The notes below the pieces were generated by a model. That model saw only the letters and a program-made list of their open reading frames with translations, did not search any database and was not told the origin of the DNA. Made by a program: the position numbers and the translations under genes. A stretch of 64,000 bases of DNA from Tsukamurella sp. TY48 (GTDB lineage: Bacteria; Actinomycetota; Actinomycetes; Mycobacteriales; Mycobacteriaceae): NCBI RefSeq assembly GCF_019656655.1, contig NZ_BPMV01000002.1:62001-126000 (forward strand). Direction: 5' to 3'. Below, one piece after another: positions 1 to 9,006 of the stretch; position 1 is the stretch's first letter, and the number at the start of each line of letters is the position of its first letter.

Positions 1-1455
1 CCGATCGTCCAGATCGTCGGCAGCGAGCCCGAGGTAGTCGTCGAACAGGTGGAAATCGGAGAACACCGCCGCCGTGTGCTGGCGGAACCACTCGGTGTTG
101 TGCGGACCGATCGGCTCGCCTCCCACGAGCAGCATCCCGGTGCGCGGCGGATACAGGCCCGCGATCACCTTCGCCAGCGTCGACTTCCCGCTGCCGTTCC
201 CGCCGACCAGGAAGGTCACCTCACCCGGGCGCAGCGCCAAGTCGACCGGGCCGAGCCGGAAGCCGTGCCCATCGAGCGGAGGCCCAGGAGGCATCCCCGG
301 GCCCGGGTGCGACGGTGCGCCGCCCGGCATCGCCGCGCCGGGCGCGCCCTGCATCGCTGTTCCGGGCCCGCCCTGCATCGCTGTTCCGGGCCCGCCCGGG
401 GGATGCGGCGGCCGAACGCCGGGCGGCCCCGGCAGCGGCTCCGGCAGGTACTCGTAGCCCACCCCGCGCAGCTCGACGGTGGCGTCCGCGGCGAGCGGCC
501 GATCGTCGTAGGGCAGTGCGGATTCATCGCGCGGGGTCTCCAGCGACAGGTCCATGGCCCGGATCTTCGCCAGCGCCACATCACCACGCACCAGGTCCGG
601 GATGCGGTGCATGAGGCTCTGCATCGGCATCGACAGGAACGTGGTCACCAGGACGTAGCCGATCATCGTCTCCCGCGGCAGTTCCAGCGCCCGGGCCAGC
701 ACGAACAGGATCACCACCATGGTGCCGAGCTGCAGCACCTGGCCCAGTGCCTGCCCGCCCGCGAACCGAGTGCCCGCCGCTACGTGCCGCTGCCGCAGGC
801 CGGTCGCGGTGCCCACCAGCCGGCGGTCCAGGAAATCGGCGCGCCGGCCGCGGTGCAGCTTGAGCTCCTTGATGCCGCGGGTCACCTCGTGGAACGAGCC
901 GATCAGCGCATCGTCGAGCTCGCGGGCCCGGCGGTAGTGCTCACGCACCTTGCGCAGCACCGTCTCCACACAGGCGATGCCGATCAGCGTGCCCGCCACC
1001 GACACCGCGAACAGCGTGCCGGAGACCGTCGCCAGATAGGTGAGCGCGCCGATGATGGTGGCCAGATCGATGCACAGGCCCGGGATACCGGAGACCGCCA
1101 TCGACAGCGAGCGCACGTCCTCGGTGAGAGTGGCCAGCAGCCGGTGATCGCCCAGCCGCTCGATGTGCTCCAGCGGCGCCGCGAGTACCCGCTTCGACAG
1201 CTGCACCCGCAGCCGGTACACCGCCGCCTGCGCCAGGTGCAGCAGCACCAACTGCGAGGCGACGCCCGCCGTGACCACCACCGCGGCGGTCACGATGAAC
1301 TCGGACACCGTGACCGTGGGCATCGGCCCGGGAGCGACCAGGCCGTTGATCAGCGTGAGCAGATAGGCGTTCGCGCCGCCGGCGATCAGGCCCGCCACCA
1401 CCGCCGCGGCGATCGCCGCGGGGGAGATGGAGAACAGGAATCTCAGGAGCTTCAC
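1..1455 (-). CDS. Cyclic-peptide-type ABC exporter, permease-ATPase fusion (3' end outside window)
   Basis: Half-size ABC exporter with the membrane domain fused to the nucleotide-binding domain, resembling the SyrD/PvdE/YojI cyclic-peptide export family. The 485 visible codons start at GTG 1455, 11 bases after the polyketide synthase stop and behind GAGG. About six hydrophobic segments come first, then a Pro/Gly-rich linker, then Walker A (GGNGSGKST) and a Q-loop region reading [14 protein letters not shown], which is typical of this family. Walker B and the signature motif lie beyond the left edge. Third gene of a tight minus-strand operon, so it probably exports the product of the two genes before it. 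Odd: the linker holds a perfect 24-bp tandem repeat. The family is clear; the substrate is inferred from position only. Confidence 0.85.
   Translation of the reverse strand, partial: MKLLRFLFSISPAAIAAAVVAGLIAGGANAYLLTLINGLVAPGPMPTVTVSEFIVTAAVVVTAGVASQLVLLHLAQAAVYRLRVQLSKRVLAAPLEHIERLGDHRLLATLTEDVRSLSMAVSGIPGLCIDLATIIGALTYLATVSGTLFAVSVAGTLIGIACVETVLRKVREHYRRARELDDALIGSFHEVTRGIKELKLHRGRRADFLDRRLVGTATGLRQRHVAAGTRFAGGQALGQVLQLGTMVVILFVLARALELPRETMIGYVLVTTFLSMPMQSLMHRIPDLVRGDVALAKIRAMDLSLETPRDESALPYDDRPLAADATVELRGVGYEYLPEPLPGPPGVRPPHPPGGPGTAMQGGPGTAMQGAPGAAMPGGAPSHPGPGMPPGPPLDGHGFRLGPVDLALRPGEVTFLVGGNGSGKSTLAKVIAGLYPPRTGMLLVGGEPIGPHNTEWFRQHTAAVFSDFHLFDDYLGLAADDLDDR
345..392 (-). repeat. Perfect tandem repeat, 2 x 24 bp, in the exporter linker
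   Basis: Two identical 24-bp units (345-368 and 369-392) encode GPGTAMQG twice in the ABC exporter. A third, degenerate unit (APGAAMPG) follows in the protein. The repeat lies in a Pro/Gly-rich linker between membrane and ATPase domains, so the unit number could vary by replication slippage without breaking the frame. Confidence 0.9.
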
Positions 1456-1465
1456 GGTGCGGTCC

Positions 1466-2644
1466 TCACTCCCCGCCGATGACGTCGAACAGGAAGCCCT
1501 CGACCGTGACCCCCGGGGCGAACGAGAACGCGATCCCCGTCTGCGGTTCGGCACCCGCGGTGCGGGCGGCGAGCAGCCGTTCGAGGACGAACAGCAGCGA
1601 CACGCTGAGCATGTTCCCGTGCTCGGCGAGCACCGCCCAACTGGTCTCCGAGGCGGCCCGCGGCAGCCCCAGCGCGGCGCTCGCCGACTCGATGATCTTC
1701 GGCCCGCCCGGGTGGATGGCCCAGTGCGCGATCGCATCCCGGTCGAGTCCATTGCGTTGCAGGACCCCGTCGACCACCGGTGCCACACCGTCGATGATGT
1801 ACCGGGGCAGCGACTGCGCCAGCTCGCACGTGATGCCGTTCGCGTTCACGCCCAGGACGATCCCGTCCTCGGCGTCGTCGAGCAGGTGCGCGAAGGTGTC
1901 CCGGACCACGATGCTCCCGGCGGGCAGCGGGTGCCCCACCTCGCTGGCGCCGATCACGGCGGCACCGCAGCCGTCGGCGAACAGGCTGGAGATCACCACA
2001 TCGTTCGGGTCACCCGCGAACACCGCGTTCACCGAACTCAGTTCCAGGCACACCATGAGCGACTTGCGATCCGGGTGCGCGCGCACGTAATCGTTCGCCA
2101 CCCGCAGGGCGTTCATCGCCGCCGCGCACCCCATGAAGTTGACCACCACCCGGCTCGTCGAGGCGGGAAGGCCCAGGGCGCGCACCACCGCCACGTCGAC
2201 CCCGGGTGCGAGGAAGCCGGTGCTGGTGACGAAGACGAGCTGCCCGACATCGGCGGGGTCGACGGTGCCGAGCGCACGCCGGGCGGTGTCGATCGCGAGC
2301 GGAGCGGCGTGCTCGGCGAACAGGTCCATCCGCTCGCGGACGGTGTCCGGCCGGGCGCTGAAGGCGGCGAAATCCTCGTCCAGCGGGTCGATCGCCAGGT
2401 GCCGGGTATCGATCATCGTCTTCGCGTACACCCGGCGGATGCGTTCGGCCTGGGCCGGATCGTCGAACCGGGAGGCCACCCGCTCGGCCGACGCGGCCTG
2501 ATCGAAGGCGCGCGACGGTGAGCCGGTGGCGAGGGATTCGATCACCGCGACCGCGGTCGGCGGCGCCGGGGGAGCTCCGCGCCACAGGGGCTCGGGCAGT
2601 GGCGGCTGCTGCAGCGCGGTGTCGATACCGTGCGATGCGTTCAT
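1466..2644 (-). CDS. Type III polyketide synthase (chalcone/stilbene synthase family)
   Basis: Homodimeric ketosynthase that would extend a CoA starter with malonyl-CoA units and cyclise the chain. The protein has 392 aa, normal for the family. The catalytic triad is complete: Cys173 in [12 protein letters not shown], His311 in AIHPGGPKI and Asn344 in EHGNMLS. The usual GFGPG loop reads SFAPGVT. ATG 2644 follows AGGAG at good spacing. It lies 30 bp after the desaturase gene and 10 bp before the exporter, so the three are probably co-transcribed. Mycobacterial relatives (PKS10/11/18 type) make alkylpyrones or alkylresorcinols. Starter unit and product cannot be read from the sequence. Confidence 0.93.
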   Translation of the reverse strand: MNASHGIDTALQQPPLPEPLWRGAPPAPPTAVAVIESLATGSPSRAFDQAASAERVASRFDDPAQAERIRRVYAKTMIDTRHLAIDPLDEDFAAFSARPDTVRERMDLFAEHAAPLAIDTARRALGTVDPADVGQLVFVTSTGFLAPGVDVAVVRALGLPASTSRVVVNFMGCAAAMNALRVANDYVRAHPDRKSLMVCLELSSVNAVFAGDPNDVVISSLFADGCGAAVIGASEVGHPLPAGSIVVRDTFAHLLDDAEDGIVLGVNANGITCELAQSLPRYIIDGVAPVVDGVLQRNGLDRDAIAHWAIHPGGPKIIESASAALGLPRAASETSWAVLAEHGNMLSVSLLFVLERLLAARTAGAEPQTGIAFSFAPGVTVEGFLFDVIGGE

Positions 2645-2674
2645 GGGGGGTACTCCTAGATGAGGCTGGGGCGA

Positions 2675-4240
2675 TCAGACGGTGCCGATGCCGGTGAAAC
2701 CCGCGACGACGTAGGAACCGGAGGTGCGCAGGGCCTTCGGCGAGAAGTGCTCGCGCAGGAAACCGTGTCCCTCGGCCTGGGCGGTCCGGGACTTCGAGAA
2801 CAGGAAGGTGCGCACCTGGTCGGGGAGCCGGTCGAAGAAGAAGCTGCGCGCCGGCAGCCATTCGACGCCGAACTTCGCCGCCTCCTCGGCCATCACCCGC
2901 TCGGTGGCGATGTTGGCGAAGCCGCTGCGCTGGTAGGGCAGCACGTGATGCACGCGGTGGCTGGACAGTCCGGCCGAGAGGAAGCAGTCCACGTAGCGGT
3001 TGCCCGAGATCTTCAGGTCGTAGGCCTGGTGCAGCTGGTTGACCGCCCAGTCCTCGGTATCGGGTTCGGGCAGCTCGTCGACATCGGTCTCGAAGTCATG
3101 GCTGGCGACCACCAGGAAGGTGCTCACCCACAGCACGGCGACGAACTGCGCGACCCACGCCCAAATGTCACCGAGGAACAGGAACAGGAAGAACTCGCCG
3201 ATCAGCAGCACGCGCATGCCGAAGGCGCCCACGAAGTGCGGGAGCGCGCCGCGCAACGAGCCGTACATGTCGGCGACGCCCACCTGCCGGGTCAGCTTGA
3301 CGATCTCGAACAATCGCGAGGTCATGCCCGTCGCGGTGTGGCCGAACTTGTGCAGGGTGTGGATCGGCACCCGGTACCACCGCGGGATGTCCATCATCAT
3401 GGTGAAGACGTTCTTCTTGATGTCCACCTCGCTCTGCGTGTGCGGGTGGTGCAGCAGCGCGTGACCGTCGGCGGTGACGAAGGACAGCGCGACGTAGTTG
3501 ATGTCGAAGGCGTTCACCAGGACCTTGTTCTTGCCCTTCTGCGCCCGGTGGATCGCGTAGTGTCCGAAGCCCGCCAGCGAGCTGCGGAGCACGACCATGG
3601 CGATCACGAACAGCGGCAAGGGCATCCACGCCGGTTCCGACAGCCGAGTGGCGATCACCGCGACATAGGCCACGGCCAGCGCGAGGGCGGCCACGTCGAA
3701 CCAGCGGTCCATCCGCGTGATCCGCGCCGCGAGCGCGGGATCGCGCAGCCGCTTCTTCACCTGATGCAGCAGATCGTCCGGATCGTCGAACCGGTAGCGC
3801 GGGGTATCGCGCCAACTGTCGAATCCGTCCTTGAAAAGGAACGCGGGGGCATTGTTCTTAGGATGCACATCTTCAATTCGTGCGTCCCGGTCGAGCGCGA
3901 ATCGTTCCAGCATCCGCTCGATCTTCTCGGGATCCTTGTGATACGACCCGATGATCGAGGTGATGTCCCGGTTCTTCGAGCGGCCGATGAAGAATTCTCC
4001 GCCCGGGTGTTTGTTGATCCATTCCGAGAGGTCGTAGGCGCGGCCTTTGTAAACCCATACATCGGACAACTGCGGTCCACCGCCCGGACCGGGTCCGCCG
4101 GGGCCGGGGCCGGGACGCGAGTCCGGATCCGGACGTGCACCGTCCGGACCTCCGGGTGGCTCCGGGCGGGCGCGGTGGAGATCGCGCGGGCCCGGATCGT
4201 GCGCGCCTTCCTGCGGCGGCACGGTGGGATTCTGAGTCAC
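2675..4240 (-). CDS. Cytochrome b5-fused fatty-acid desaturase/hydroxylase
   Basis: Membrane di-iron desaturase with its own electron carrier, 521 aa from GTG 4240. That start sits 7 bases after a perfect AGGAGG and replaces an upstream in-frame start at 4285. Residues 1-57 are a Pro/Gly-rich low-complexity tail. A cytochrome b5 domain follows, with heme ligands His78 (HPGG) and His101. The desaturase domain has three histidine boxes: H227xxxH231, H260xxxHH265 and H428xxHH432, between hydrophobic segments near 180-215, 340-360 and 362-380. First gene of the operon with the type III PKS and exporter, so it may desaturate or hydroxylate the acyl starter or the product. Substrate and regioselectivity are unknown. 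Confidence 0.9.
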   Translation of the reverse strand: MTQNPTVPPQEGAHDPGPRDLHRARPEPPGGPDGARPDPDSRPGPGPGGPGPGGGPQLSDVWVYKGRAYDLSEWINKHPGGEFFIGRSKNRDITSIIGSYHKDPEKIERMLERFALDRDARIEDVHPKNNAPAFLFKDGFDSWRDTPRYRFDDPDDLLHQVKKRLRDPALAARITRMDRWFDVAALALAVAYVAVIATRLSEPAWMPLPLFVIAMVVLRSSLAGFGHYAIHRAQKGKNKVLVNAFDINYVALSFVTADGHALLHHPHTQSEVDIKKNVFTMMMDIPRWYRVPIHTLHKFGHTATGMTSRLFEIVKLTRQVGVADMYGSLRGALPHFVGAFGMRVLLIGEFFLFLFLGDIWAWVAQFVAVLWVSTFLVVASHDFETDVDELPEPDTEDWAVNQLHQAYDLKISGNRYVDCFLSAGLSSHRVHHVLPYQRSGFANIATERVMAEEAAKFGVEWLPARSFFFDRLPDQVRTFLFSKSRTAQAEGHGFLREHFSPKALRTSGSYVVAGFTGIGTV

Positions 4241-4337
4241 TGGTCGTCCTCCTGACGAGACGGTTTTCCCGCCGTTACCTGACACTGTTCCGTCGCACGC
4301 TAATGGATCGCCAAAGGACGGCCAGTCCTACCGGGAA

Positions 4338-4375
4338 AATGTCCGATTCATCCCAGTTCGAAGATCGAATGTCCG
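4338..4375. repeat. Direct repeat AATGTCCG, 30 bp apart, upstream of the desaturase-PKS operon
   Basis: AATGTCCG occurs at 4338-4345 and 4368-4375, exactly 30 bp apart (about three helical turns), in the 244-bp divergent region between the desaturase operon and the lipoprotein gene. It could be a regulator site for either side. No regulator gene is adjacent and chance recurrence is possible. Confidence 0.3.
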
Positions 4376-4484
4376 CCTGAATTCTGCGCCGAGTGATGCA
4401 TACTCGACCTCGGGTTGCGCGGAATGCCCGCTATCCCGGGGTAACGACCACCGATACCCGCACTTCACACACAAAGGGGGGCTC

Positions 4485-5291
4485 ATGAGCCTGAAAGCGT
4501 CTCGCGCGGTGATCGCATTGTTCGCGGTCGGTGCGCTCGCGATCACCGGCTGCGCCGATAAGAAGACCGAGTCGGGGGCCGGGGGGACCACCACGGCCGG
4601 GACATCGGCCGCGGCGGGCTCGTCCAAGCCGCTCGATGCGAACGGACTGCCCAAAGCGGACATCGTCACCGAGGCCGCCAAGGCCACCCGGGAGACCTAC
4701 TCCGAACATCTGGTGCTCACCGTGGCCAAGGCCATCCAGGGTCTGCCCGTGTCCAGCGTCAACGGCGACATCACCTCGGACAAGGACACCAAGAAGGTGG
4801 CGGCCCAGGGCGATGCCAACGTGCGCATCCAGGAGAACTACGTGCAGACCAAGTTCGTGGTGATCGACGGCACCCTGTACGCCAACCTGGGCGGCCCGAA
4901 GTTCCAGGACATGGGCAGGACCGGCGAGAAGGGCGTCTACGACCCCGCCGTGATCCTCGACCTCGACAAGGGTCTCGGCAAGGTCGTCGAATCGGTCCAG
5001 AACCCCAAGGTCGAATCCCGGGAGACGGTCAACGGTCTCAAGGCCGTCAAGGTCACCGGCACCGTCGATCCGAAGGTCCTGGACCCGATCCTGCCGCAGA
5101 TCACCGAGGTCGCGGCCAAGGGCGGCAACACAACGCTGCCGATCACCCTGTGGATCGTCGACGATGCGGCTGCGAACCCGCAGCCCAAGCCGAACGTCAC
5201 CAAGTTCCAGGTGAACCTCAAGGACGGCGACATCGACCTGAACCTCACCGATTTCGGCAAGAAGGTCGAGGTCACCAAGCCGGCGATGTAG
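4485..5291 (+). CDS. LppX/LprAFG-family lipoprotein
   Basis: Secreted, lipid-anchored protein of the LppX_LprAFG family. In mycobacteria, members carry hydrophobic lipids (triacylglycerides, lipoglycans, PDIM) across the periplasm. 268 aa. The signal peptide ends in lipobox AITGC with Cys22, followed by a Ser/Thr/Gly-rich tether. The rest fits the half-barrel fold (ADIVTEAAKATRE near the N-terminus, VKVTGTV mid-protein). ATG follows AGGGGGG. Unlike mycobacterial lprG it is not beside a P55-type efflux pump. It lies divergent to the desaturase-PKS operon, which makes a lipid-handling link conceivable but unproven. Confidence 0.88.
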   Translation: MSLKASRAVIALFAVGALAITGCADKKTESGAGGTTTAGTSAAAGSSKPLDANGLPKADIVTEAAKATRETYSEHLVLTVAKAIQGLPVSSVNGDITSDKDTKKVAAQGDANVRIQENYVQTKFVVIDGTLYANLGGPKFQDMGRTGEKGVYDPAVILDLDKGLGKVVESVQNPKVESRETVNGLKAVKVTGTVDPKVLDPILPQITEVAAKGGNTTLPITLWIVDDAAANPQPKPNVTKFQVNLKDGDIDLNLTDFGKKVEVTKPAM

Positions 5292-5313
5292 CCGGGGTGC
5301 GGCCGGACGGGCG

Positions 5314-6333
5314 TCAGAAGCCCTTCGACCGCAGGAACTTCGCGAGGGTCTCCACGCTGTCCGGCGTACGCGGCCCCTCGACCAGCGCGGCGTACGGGAG
5401 GGTGAGGATGTTGCCCTCCCGTACCGCCGTGGTGTTGGCCATCAGCGGCTGCGAGCGGAGCTGGGCGATCTTCGCCTCCGGCGTGTTCTCGGGTCCCACG
5501 CCGTAGTCCACGATCACGATCACCTGCGGATCGCGTTGCGCCGCAGCCTCCCAGGAGCTCGTGGTCCACGAGTCGTTGATATCGGCGAAGACATTCGTGG
5601 CGCCCGCGGACTCGATGATGGCCTGCGGGGTGCCGGTGCGGCCCGATGTGAACGGATCGGGCGAGGCGCTGTCGAACAGGAACACCCGCGCCTTGCGCGC
5701 ATCGTCCTTCGGCGCCTGGGCGCGCACCGCGTCGATCCGCGCCCGGTACTGCTCCACCAGCTGCCGGCCGCGGTCCGGCACACCGAACAGGGTGCTCAGG
5801 TTCTCCAGGTCCGTGTACAGGGCGTCCAGCGGCGGCATCACGCCGCGCTGCTTGGTCCCGGGCTGCCGGCACGCCTCGGAGAGCTGGTACGGAACCGCGC
5901 CGATCTGCCGGATCCAGTCCGGCGTCACCCCGGTGGTCTCCTGGAATCCGTAGCTCCACCCGCCGAACACGAAATCGGGGTTCGCGGCCTGGATCACCTC
6001 CCGCGTGAAGGCCGTCCCGAGGTTCGGCGCCCTATCGAAATCGGCCTTCCACGGCGAGGTCTGGTAATCCACGTGCTTGCCGTCGTAGGTGGTGTACCCC
6101 GCCAGTCGGTCGGTCAGGCCGAGCGCGAACAGGATCTCGGCGTTTCCCGTGTCGTTGACCACCACCCGGCTCGGGATGCCCGGCACCGTCAGCGGCGCAC
6201 CGCAGTTGGTGACCGTCGCGGCGCGCCCGGAGCTCGGCGACGGCGCCGCCTCCTCGACCTTCGCGCCGCAGCCGGCCAGCAGGGTGGACGCGGCGAGGAT
6301 CGCGGCGGCGGGGCGCCGGGGCAGACGGTTCAT
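5314..6333 (-). CDS. btuF: ABC transporter substrate-binding lipoprotein, probably cobalamin (BtuF-type)
   Basis: Periplasmic-binding lipoprotein of the metal-chelate/B12 class, 339 aa. The signal peptide ends at lipobox LLAGC, followed by the two-lobed fold (VVVNDTGNAEILFALGL; VDYGVG; WTTSSWEAAA). ATG 6333 is chosen because the lipoprotein signal begins there and it overlaps the ATPase stop codon as ATGA. An in-frame start 50 codons upstream lacks signal character. Third gene of a permease-ATPase-binding protein operon behind a cobalamin riboswitch, which is why B12 or a cobamide precursor is preferred over ferric siderophore. The protein sequence alone does not separate the two. Confidence 0.82.
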   Translation of the reverse strand: MNRLPRRPAAAILAASTLLAGCGAKVEEAAPSPSSGRAATVTNCGAPLTVPGIPSRVVVNDTGNAEILFALGLTDRLAGYTTYDGKHVDYQTSPWKADFDRAPNLGTAFTREVIQAANPDFVFGGWSYGFQETTGVTPDWIRQIGAVPYQLSEACRQPGTKQRGVMPPLDALYTDLENLSTLFGVPDRGRQLVEQYRARIDAVRAQAPKDDARKARVFLFDSASPDPFTSGRTGTPQAIIESAGATNVFADINDSWTTSSWEAAAQRDPQVIVIVDYGVGPENTPEAKIAQLRSQPLMANTTAVREGNILTLPYAALVEGPRTPDSVETLAKFLRSKGF

Positions 6334-7121
6334 GAATCGTTCCTGTTCGTCGGGGGAGGGGAGAGCTCGTCGAAGATCACCTGCGGCACCCGCAGGCGGG
6401 GGTGGGACACCACGTGCGCCCCGATGCCGAAATGTTGCTCGATGGTGGCGGGCGTGATGATCTCCGCGGGGGTCCCGGAGCACGCCAGCGCGCCATCGGT
6501 GAGGACGTAGAGCCGATCGCAGTACTGGGCGGCCAGATTCAGATCGTGCAGCACGGCGATCACAGTGACGCCGAGATCGCGTGCGGCGCTGAGCACCGCG
6601 AACTGGTGCCGCACGTCGAGGTGATTGGTGGGCTCGTCGAGGACCAGGACCTTCGGCTCCTGCGCGAATGCGCGGGCGATCAACACCCGCTGCGCCTCCC
6701 CACCGGAGAGCGTGCCGAACTGCCGGTGCGCGAAGGGTTCCGCGCCCGCCGTCGCCAGCGCCCGGTCGACCGCGGCGTCGTGCACGGCCGAGGACAGGCC
6801 CCGGCGCCGGTGCGGCAGTCGCCCGGTGTCCACGATCTCCCGGCCGGTGAAGCCGATGTCGAAGGGAGCGTGCTGCATCACCGCGGCCACCTGCCGGGCG
6901 TTCTCGGCCAGGCTCACCGCGGTCACGTCCGCCCCGTCCACCGTCACCGTTCCCGCGTGCGGTTTCAGCACCCGGTAGACGCAGCGCAGCAGCGTCGACT
7001 TACCACTGCCGTTGGGCCCGACGACACCGATGAACTCGCCCGCCGCGGCGGCCAGGCTCACCCCGGCCACGATCCGCGCGCCGCCGATCGCCACGTCGAC
7101 CCCCGAATACTCCACCCGCAC
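6330..7121 (-). CDS. btuD: ABC transporter ATP-binding protein, probably cobalamin (BtuD-type)
   Basis: Cytoplasmic ATPase of a FecCDE/BtuCD-type importer, 263 aa. Walker A is GPNGSGKST, the signature LSGGEAQRV, Walker B VLVLDEPT, and the switch histidine lies in AVLHDLN. GTG 7121 overlaps the permease stop by one base; a second GTG two codons later is possible. Its TGA overlaps the ATG of the binding-protein gene, so translation of the three genes is probably coupled. Substrate assignment rests on the upstream cobalamin riboswitch. Confidence 0.87.
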   Translation of the reverse strand: MRVEYSGVDVAIGGARIVAGVSLAAAAGEFIGVVGPNGSGKSTLLRCVYRVLKPHAGTVTVDGADVTAVSLAENARQVAAVMQHAPFDIGFTGREIVDTGRLPHRRRGLSSAVHDAAVDRALATAGAEPFAHRQFGTLSGGEAQRVLIARAFAQEPKVLVLDEPTNHLDVRHQFAVLSAARDLGVTVIAVLHDLNLAAQYCDRLYVLTDGALACSGTPAEIITPATIEQHFGIGAHVVSHPRLRVPQVIFDELSPPPTNRNDS

Positions 7122-8161
7122 TACGCGCCCCCGACCGTGCGGCGCCGCATCAGCGCGATGAACAGGGGCACGCCCACCGCCGCCGTGATCGCACCCAGCG
7201 GCAGTTCCTGCGGCGGCACCACCGTACGCGCTGCGATATCGGCGAGCACCAGGAACAACGCCCCCAGTGCGGGCGCCACGAGCAGCACCCGGCGGTGATC
7301 GGCGCCCACCAGCAGGCGCGCCACGTGCGGCACCACCAGACCGACGAATCCGATGGCGCCGCAGACGGAGACGATGATCCCCGTCATCGCCGCGGTGAGC
7401 ACGAACAGCGCGGTCCGGAAGCCGGAGGCGGAGACACCCATGGAGATGGCCACCTCGTCGCCCAACGCCAGTGCGTTCAGCCGGCGGGCGTTGCCGCGCA
7501 GGATCACCAGGCCCACGGCCACCGCGACCGCCACCAGCGCGGTGGTGCGCCAGGTGGCCGACGACAGGCTGCCGAACAGCCAGAACATCACGGTGCGTGC
7601 CGCATCGCCGCGGGGCGCGAGGAAGACCAGCACGGTGGTGACCGCCGAGAAGCCGTAGGCCAGCGCCGTGCCCGTGAGCACCAGCCGCAGCGGGGAGAGC
7701 CCGCCGTCGCGGTAGGCGATGGCGTACACCAGTGCGGTGGCGCCGAGCGCCCCCAGGAAGGCCGCGGTCGGCAGCGCGTACAGGCCCAGCGTGCCGAGCA
7801 CGCCGAACAGGGCCACCGAGGTCGCGCCCACCGACGCGCCGGACGAGATCCCGAGCACGTACGGATCGGCGAGCGCATTGCGCACCATCGCCTGCACGGC
7901 AACGCCGATCGCGCTCAGGCCCGCGCCCACGATCGCCGCGCTCAGCACCCGCGGGATCCGGGAATCGGCCACGATCCGATACGAGGTCGCCTGATCGGCG
8001 GGGATGGTGCCGCCCGAGACGAAGGCCCAGAGGTAGCGCGTGGCGTCCTGCCAGGGAATCCGCACCGTCCCCAGGACCACACCCAGCCACATCGCGCAGA
8101 GCAACGCGATCACCAACAGCGCCAGCAGCACTGCGATACGGCGCGACGGAACCACCCGCAC
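7121..8161 (-). CDS. btuC: FecCD-family permease, probably cobalamin (BtuC-type)
   Basis: Polytopic permease (about ten helices) of a metal-chelate/B12 importer, 346 aa from GTG 8161. That start lies 7 bases after GAGGGGAG and gives a normal-length FecCD protein starting RVVPSRRIAVLL. The longer frame to 8311 is rejected because its first 50 codons are the cobalamin riboswitch read as protein. Family motifs include GISSGASVGA and GAIGFVGLVVPH. First gene of the permease-ATPase-binding protein operon and the direct target of the riboswitch, which lies close enough to mask its ribosome binding site. Confidence 0.88.
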   Translation of the reverse strand: MRVVPSRRIAVLLALLVIALLCAMWLGVVLGTVRIPWQDATRYLWAFVSGGTIPADQATSYRIVADSRIPRVLSAAIVGAGLSAIGVAVQAMVRNALADPYVLGISSGASVGATSVALFGVLGTLGLYALPTAAFLGALGATALVYAIAYRDGGLSPLRLVLTGTALAYGFSAVTTVLVFLAPRGDAARTVMFWLFGSLSSATWRTTALVAVAVAVGLVILRGNARRLNALALGDEVAISMGVSASGFRTALFVLTAAMTGIIVSVCGAIGFVGLVVPHVARLLVGADHRRVLLVAPALGALFLVLADIAARTVVPPQELPLGAITAAVGVPLFIALMRRRTVGGA

Positions 8162-8207
8162 TCCGCGACTCCCCTCGGGTCGTGAGTGACCACCCGGTCG
8201 GGCGGTC

Positions 8208-8335
8208 GCGGTGGCAGGTATCGGGCTGGAGTCGTCGTCGCCGACGGGACTCTCACCGTTGCGGGGCAGCCCCGGAATCGCACCGGGTTCCCTCTTGCGC
8301 CGTGCGCTCACGCGCGCGGACCATCGCTGCGGGCG
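8208..8335 (-). promoter_or_regulatory. Cobalamin riboswitch
   Basis: The minus strand shows the ordered conserved blocks of the adenosylcobalamin aptamer: AAGAGGGAAC, then GGTGCGATTCCGGGGCTGCC, CCCGCAACGGTGAGAG, and the B12 box GCCCGATACCTGCC near 8212-8226. It ends about 45 bases before the permease start. In this family, ligand binding lowers expression of the downstream transporter. The strict block order makes a chance match very unlikely. Outer stem boundaries are approximate, and the palindrome at 8342-8356 may mark the 5' end. Confidence 0.93.
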
Positions 8336-8412
8336 AGTCTAGGTGGGGTCCCCACCGGGGCGCGCGGTGGGCTCCGCCGACGATCCGGGTCGACGGAGGG
8401 CCACCGCCGCGA

Positions 8413-8934
8413 TCACGGCCAGAGGTTGGGATTCAGGTCCGATCCGTAGCCGCCGTAGCGCGGGCGACGTTCCAGATGCAGGTGCGGGCCCCGGGTGTTG
8501 CCCGTATCGCCCGAGTAGCCGATCAACTGGTTGGTCGCGACCCGCTGGCCGTCGCTCACGACCCGCCGGGACAGGTGGCAGTAGCCCCAGTCCGAGCCGT
8601 CGGCGTTGTCGTTGATCAGGATCATCGTGCCGTACGCGGCACCCCAGTTCGCCCGGCCCGTGCGGACATCGCCGCCGATGGTGGCGTACACCGGAGTGCC
8701 GATGGGGCAGCCGATGTCGACACCCGTGTGGTAGCCGGCCTCCCAGGATCCGGGCTGCCGCCACTGGGCCGTGATCGGATGCGCGCTCGCATCGCGGATG
8801 GGCCGCACGTAGGTCGCGGCGTTCGCCGCCGGGGCGAGGGCGGCGCCGGCGGAGGCGAGCCCGGCGGCGACCGCGCTCCCGATGAGCAACTGTCGTCGAC
8901 TGAGCAGGACGGAGGATTCGTGGCGATCTGTCAT
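8413..8934 (-). CDS. M23-family metallopeptidase, Tat-exported
   Basis: Small secreted LytM-type protein, 173 aa. The N-terminus has a Tat-like signal (SRRQLLIGS, then a hydrophobic stretch ending ANAATY). The catalytic domain has zinc-binding motifs HTGVD and HLHLE plus YCH, so both M23 motifs are intact and activity against peptidoglycan cross-links is expected. No LysM or other wall-binding domain is seen. ATG follows GGGAGAAG. It lies directly upstream, on the same strand, of the B12-transporter riboswitch; an imperfect hairpin near 8373-8399 probably separates the transcripts. Confidence 0.88.
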   Translation of the reverse strand: MTDRHESSVLLSRRQLLIGSAVAAGLASAGAALAPAANAATYVRPIRDASAHPITAQWRQPGSWEAGYHTGVDIGCPIGTPVYATIGGDVRTGRANWGAAYGTMILINDNADGSDWGYCHLSRRVVSDGQRVATNQLIGYSGDTGNTRGPHLHLERRPRYGGYGSDLNPNLWP

Positions 8935-9006
8935 GACTCTTCTCCCTGAAAGTTCATGAGCGGGCGACGACCGTGAGCAACGCTCACGGTCAGCGCGAGT
9001 ATGACA

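Noticed and set aside
49-1482. Long plus-strand open frame opposite the ABC exporter
   Set aside because: Arg/His/Gln-rich translation typical of antisense frames in GC-rich DNA; the minus strand carries clear ABC motifs.
8162-8311. N-terminal extension of the FecCD permease
   Set aside because: The extension is the cobalamin riboswitch read as protein, and GTG 8161 has a strong ribosome binding site.
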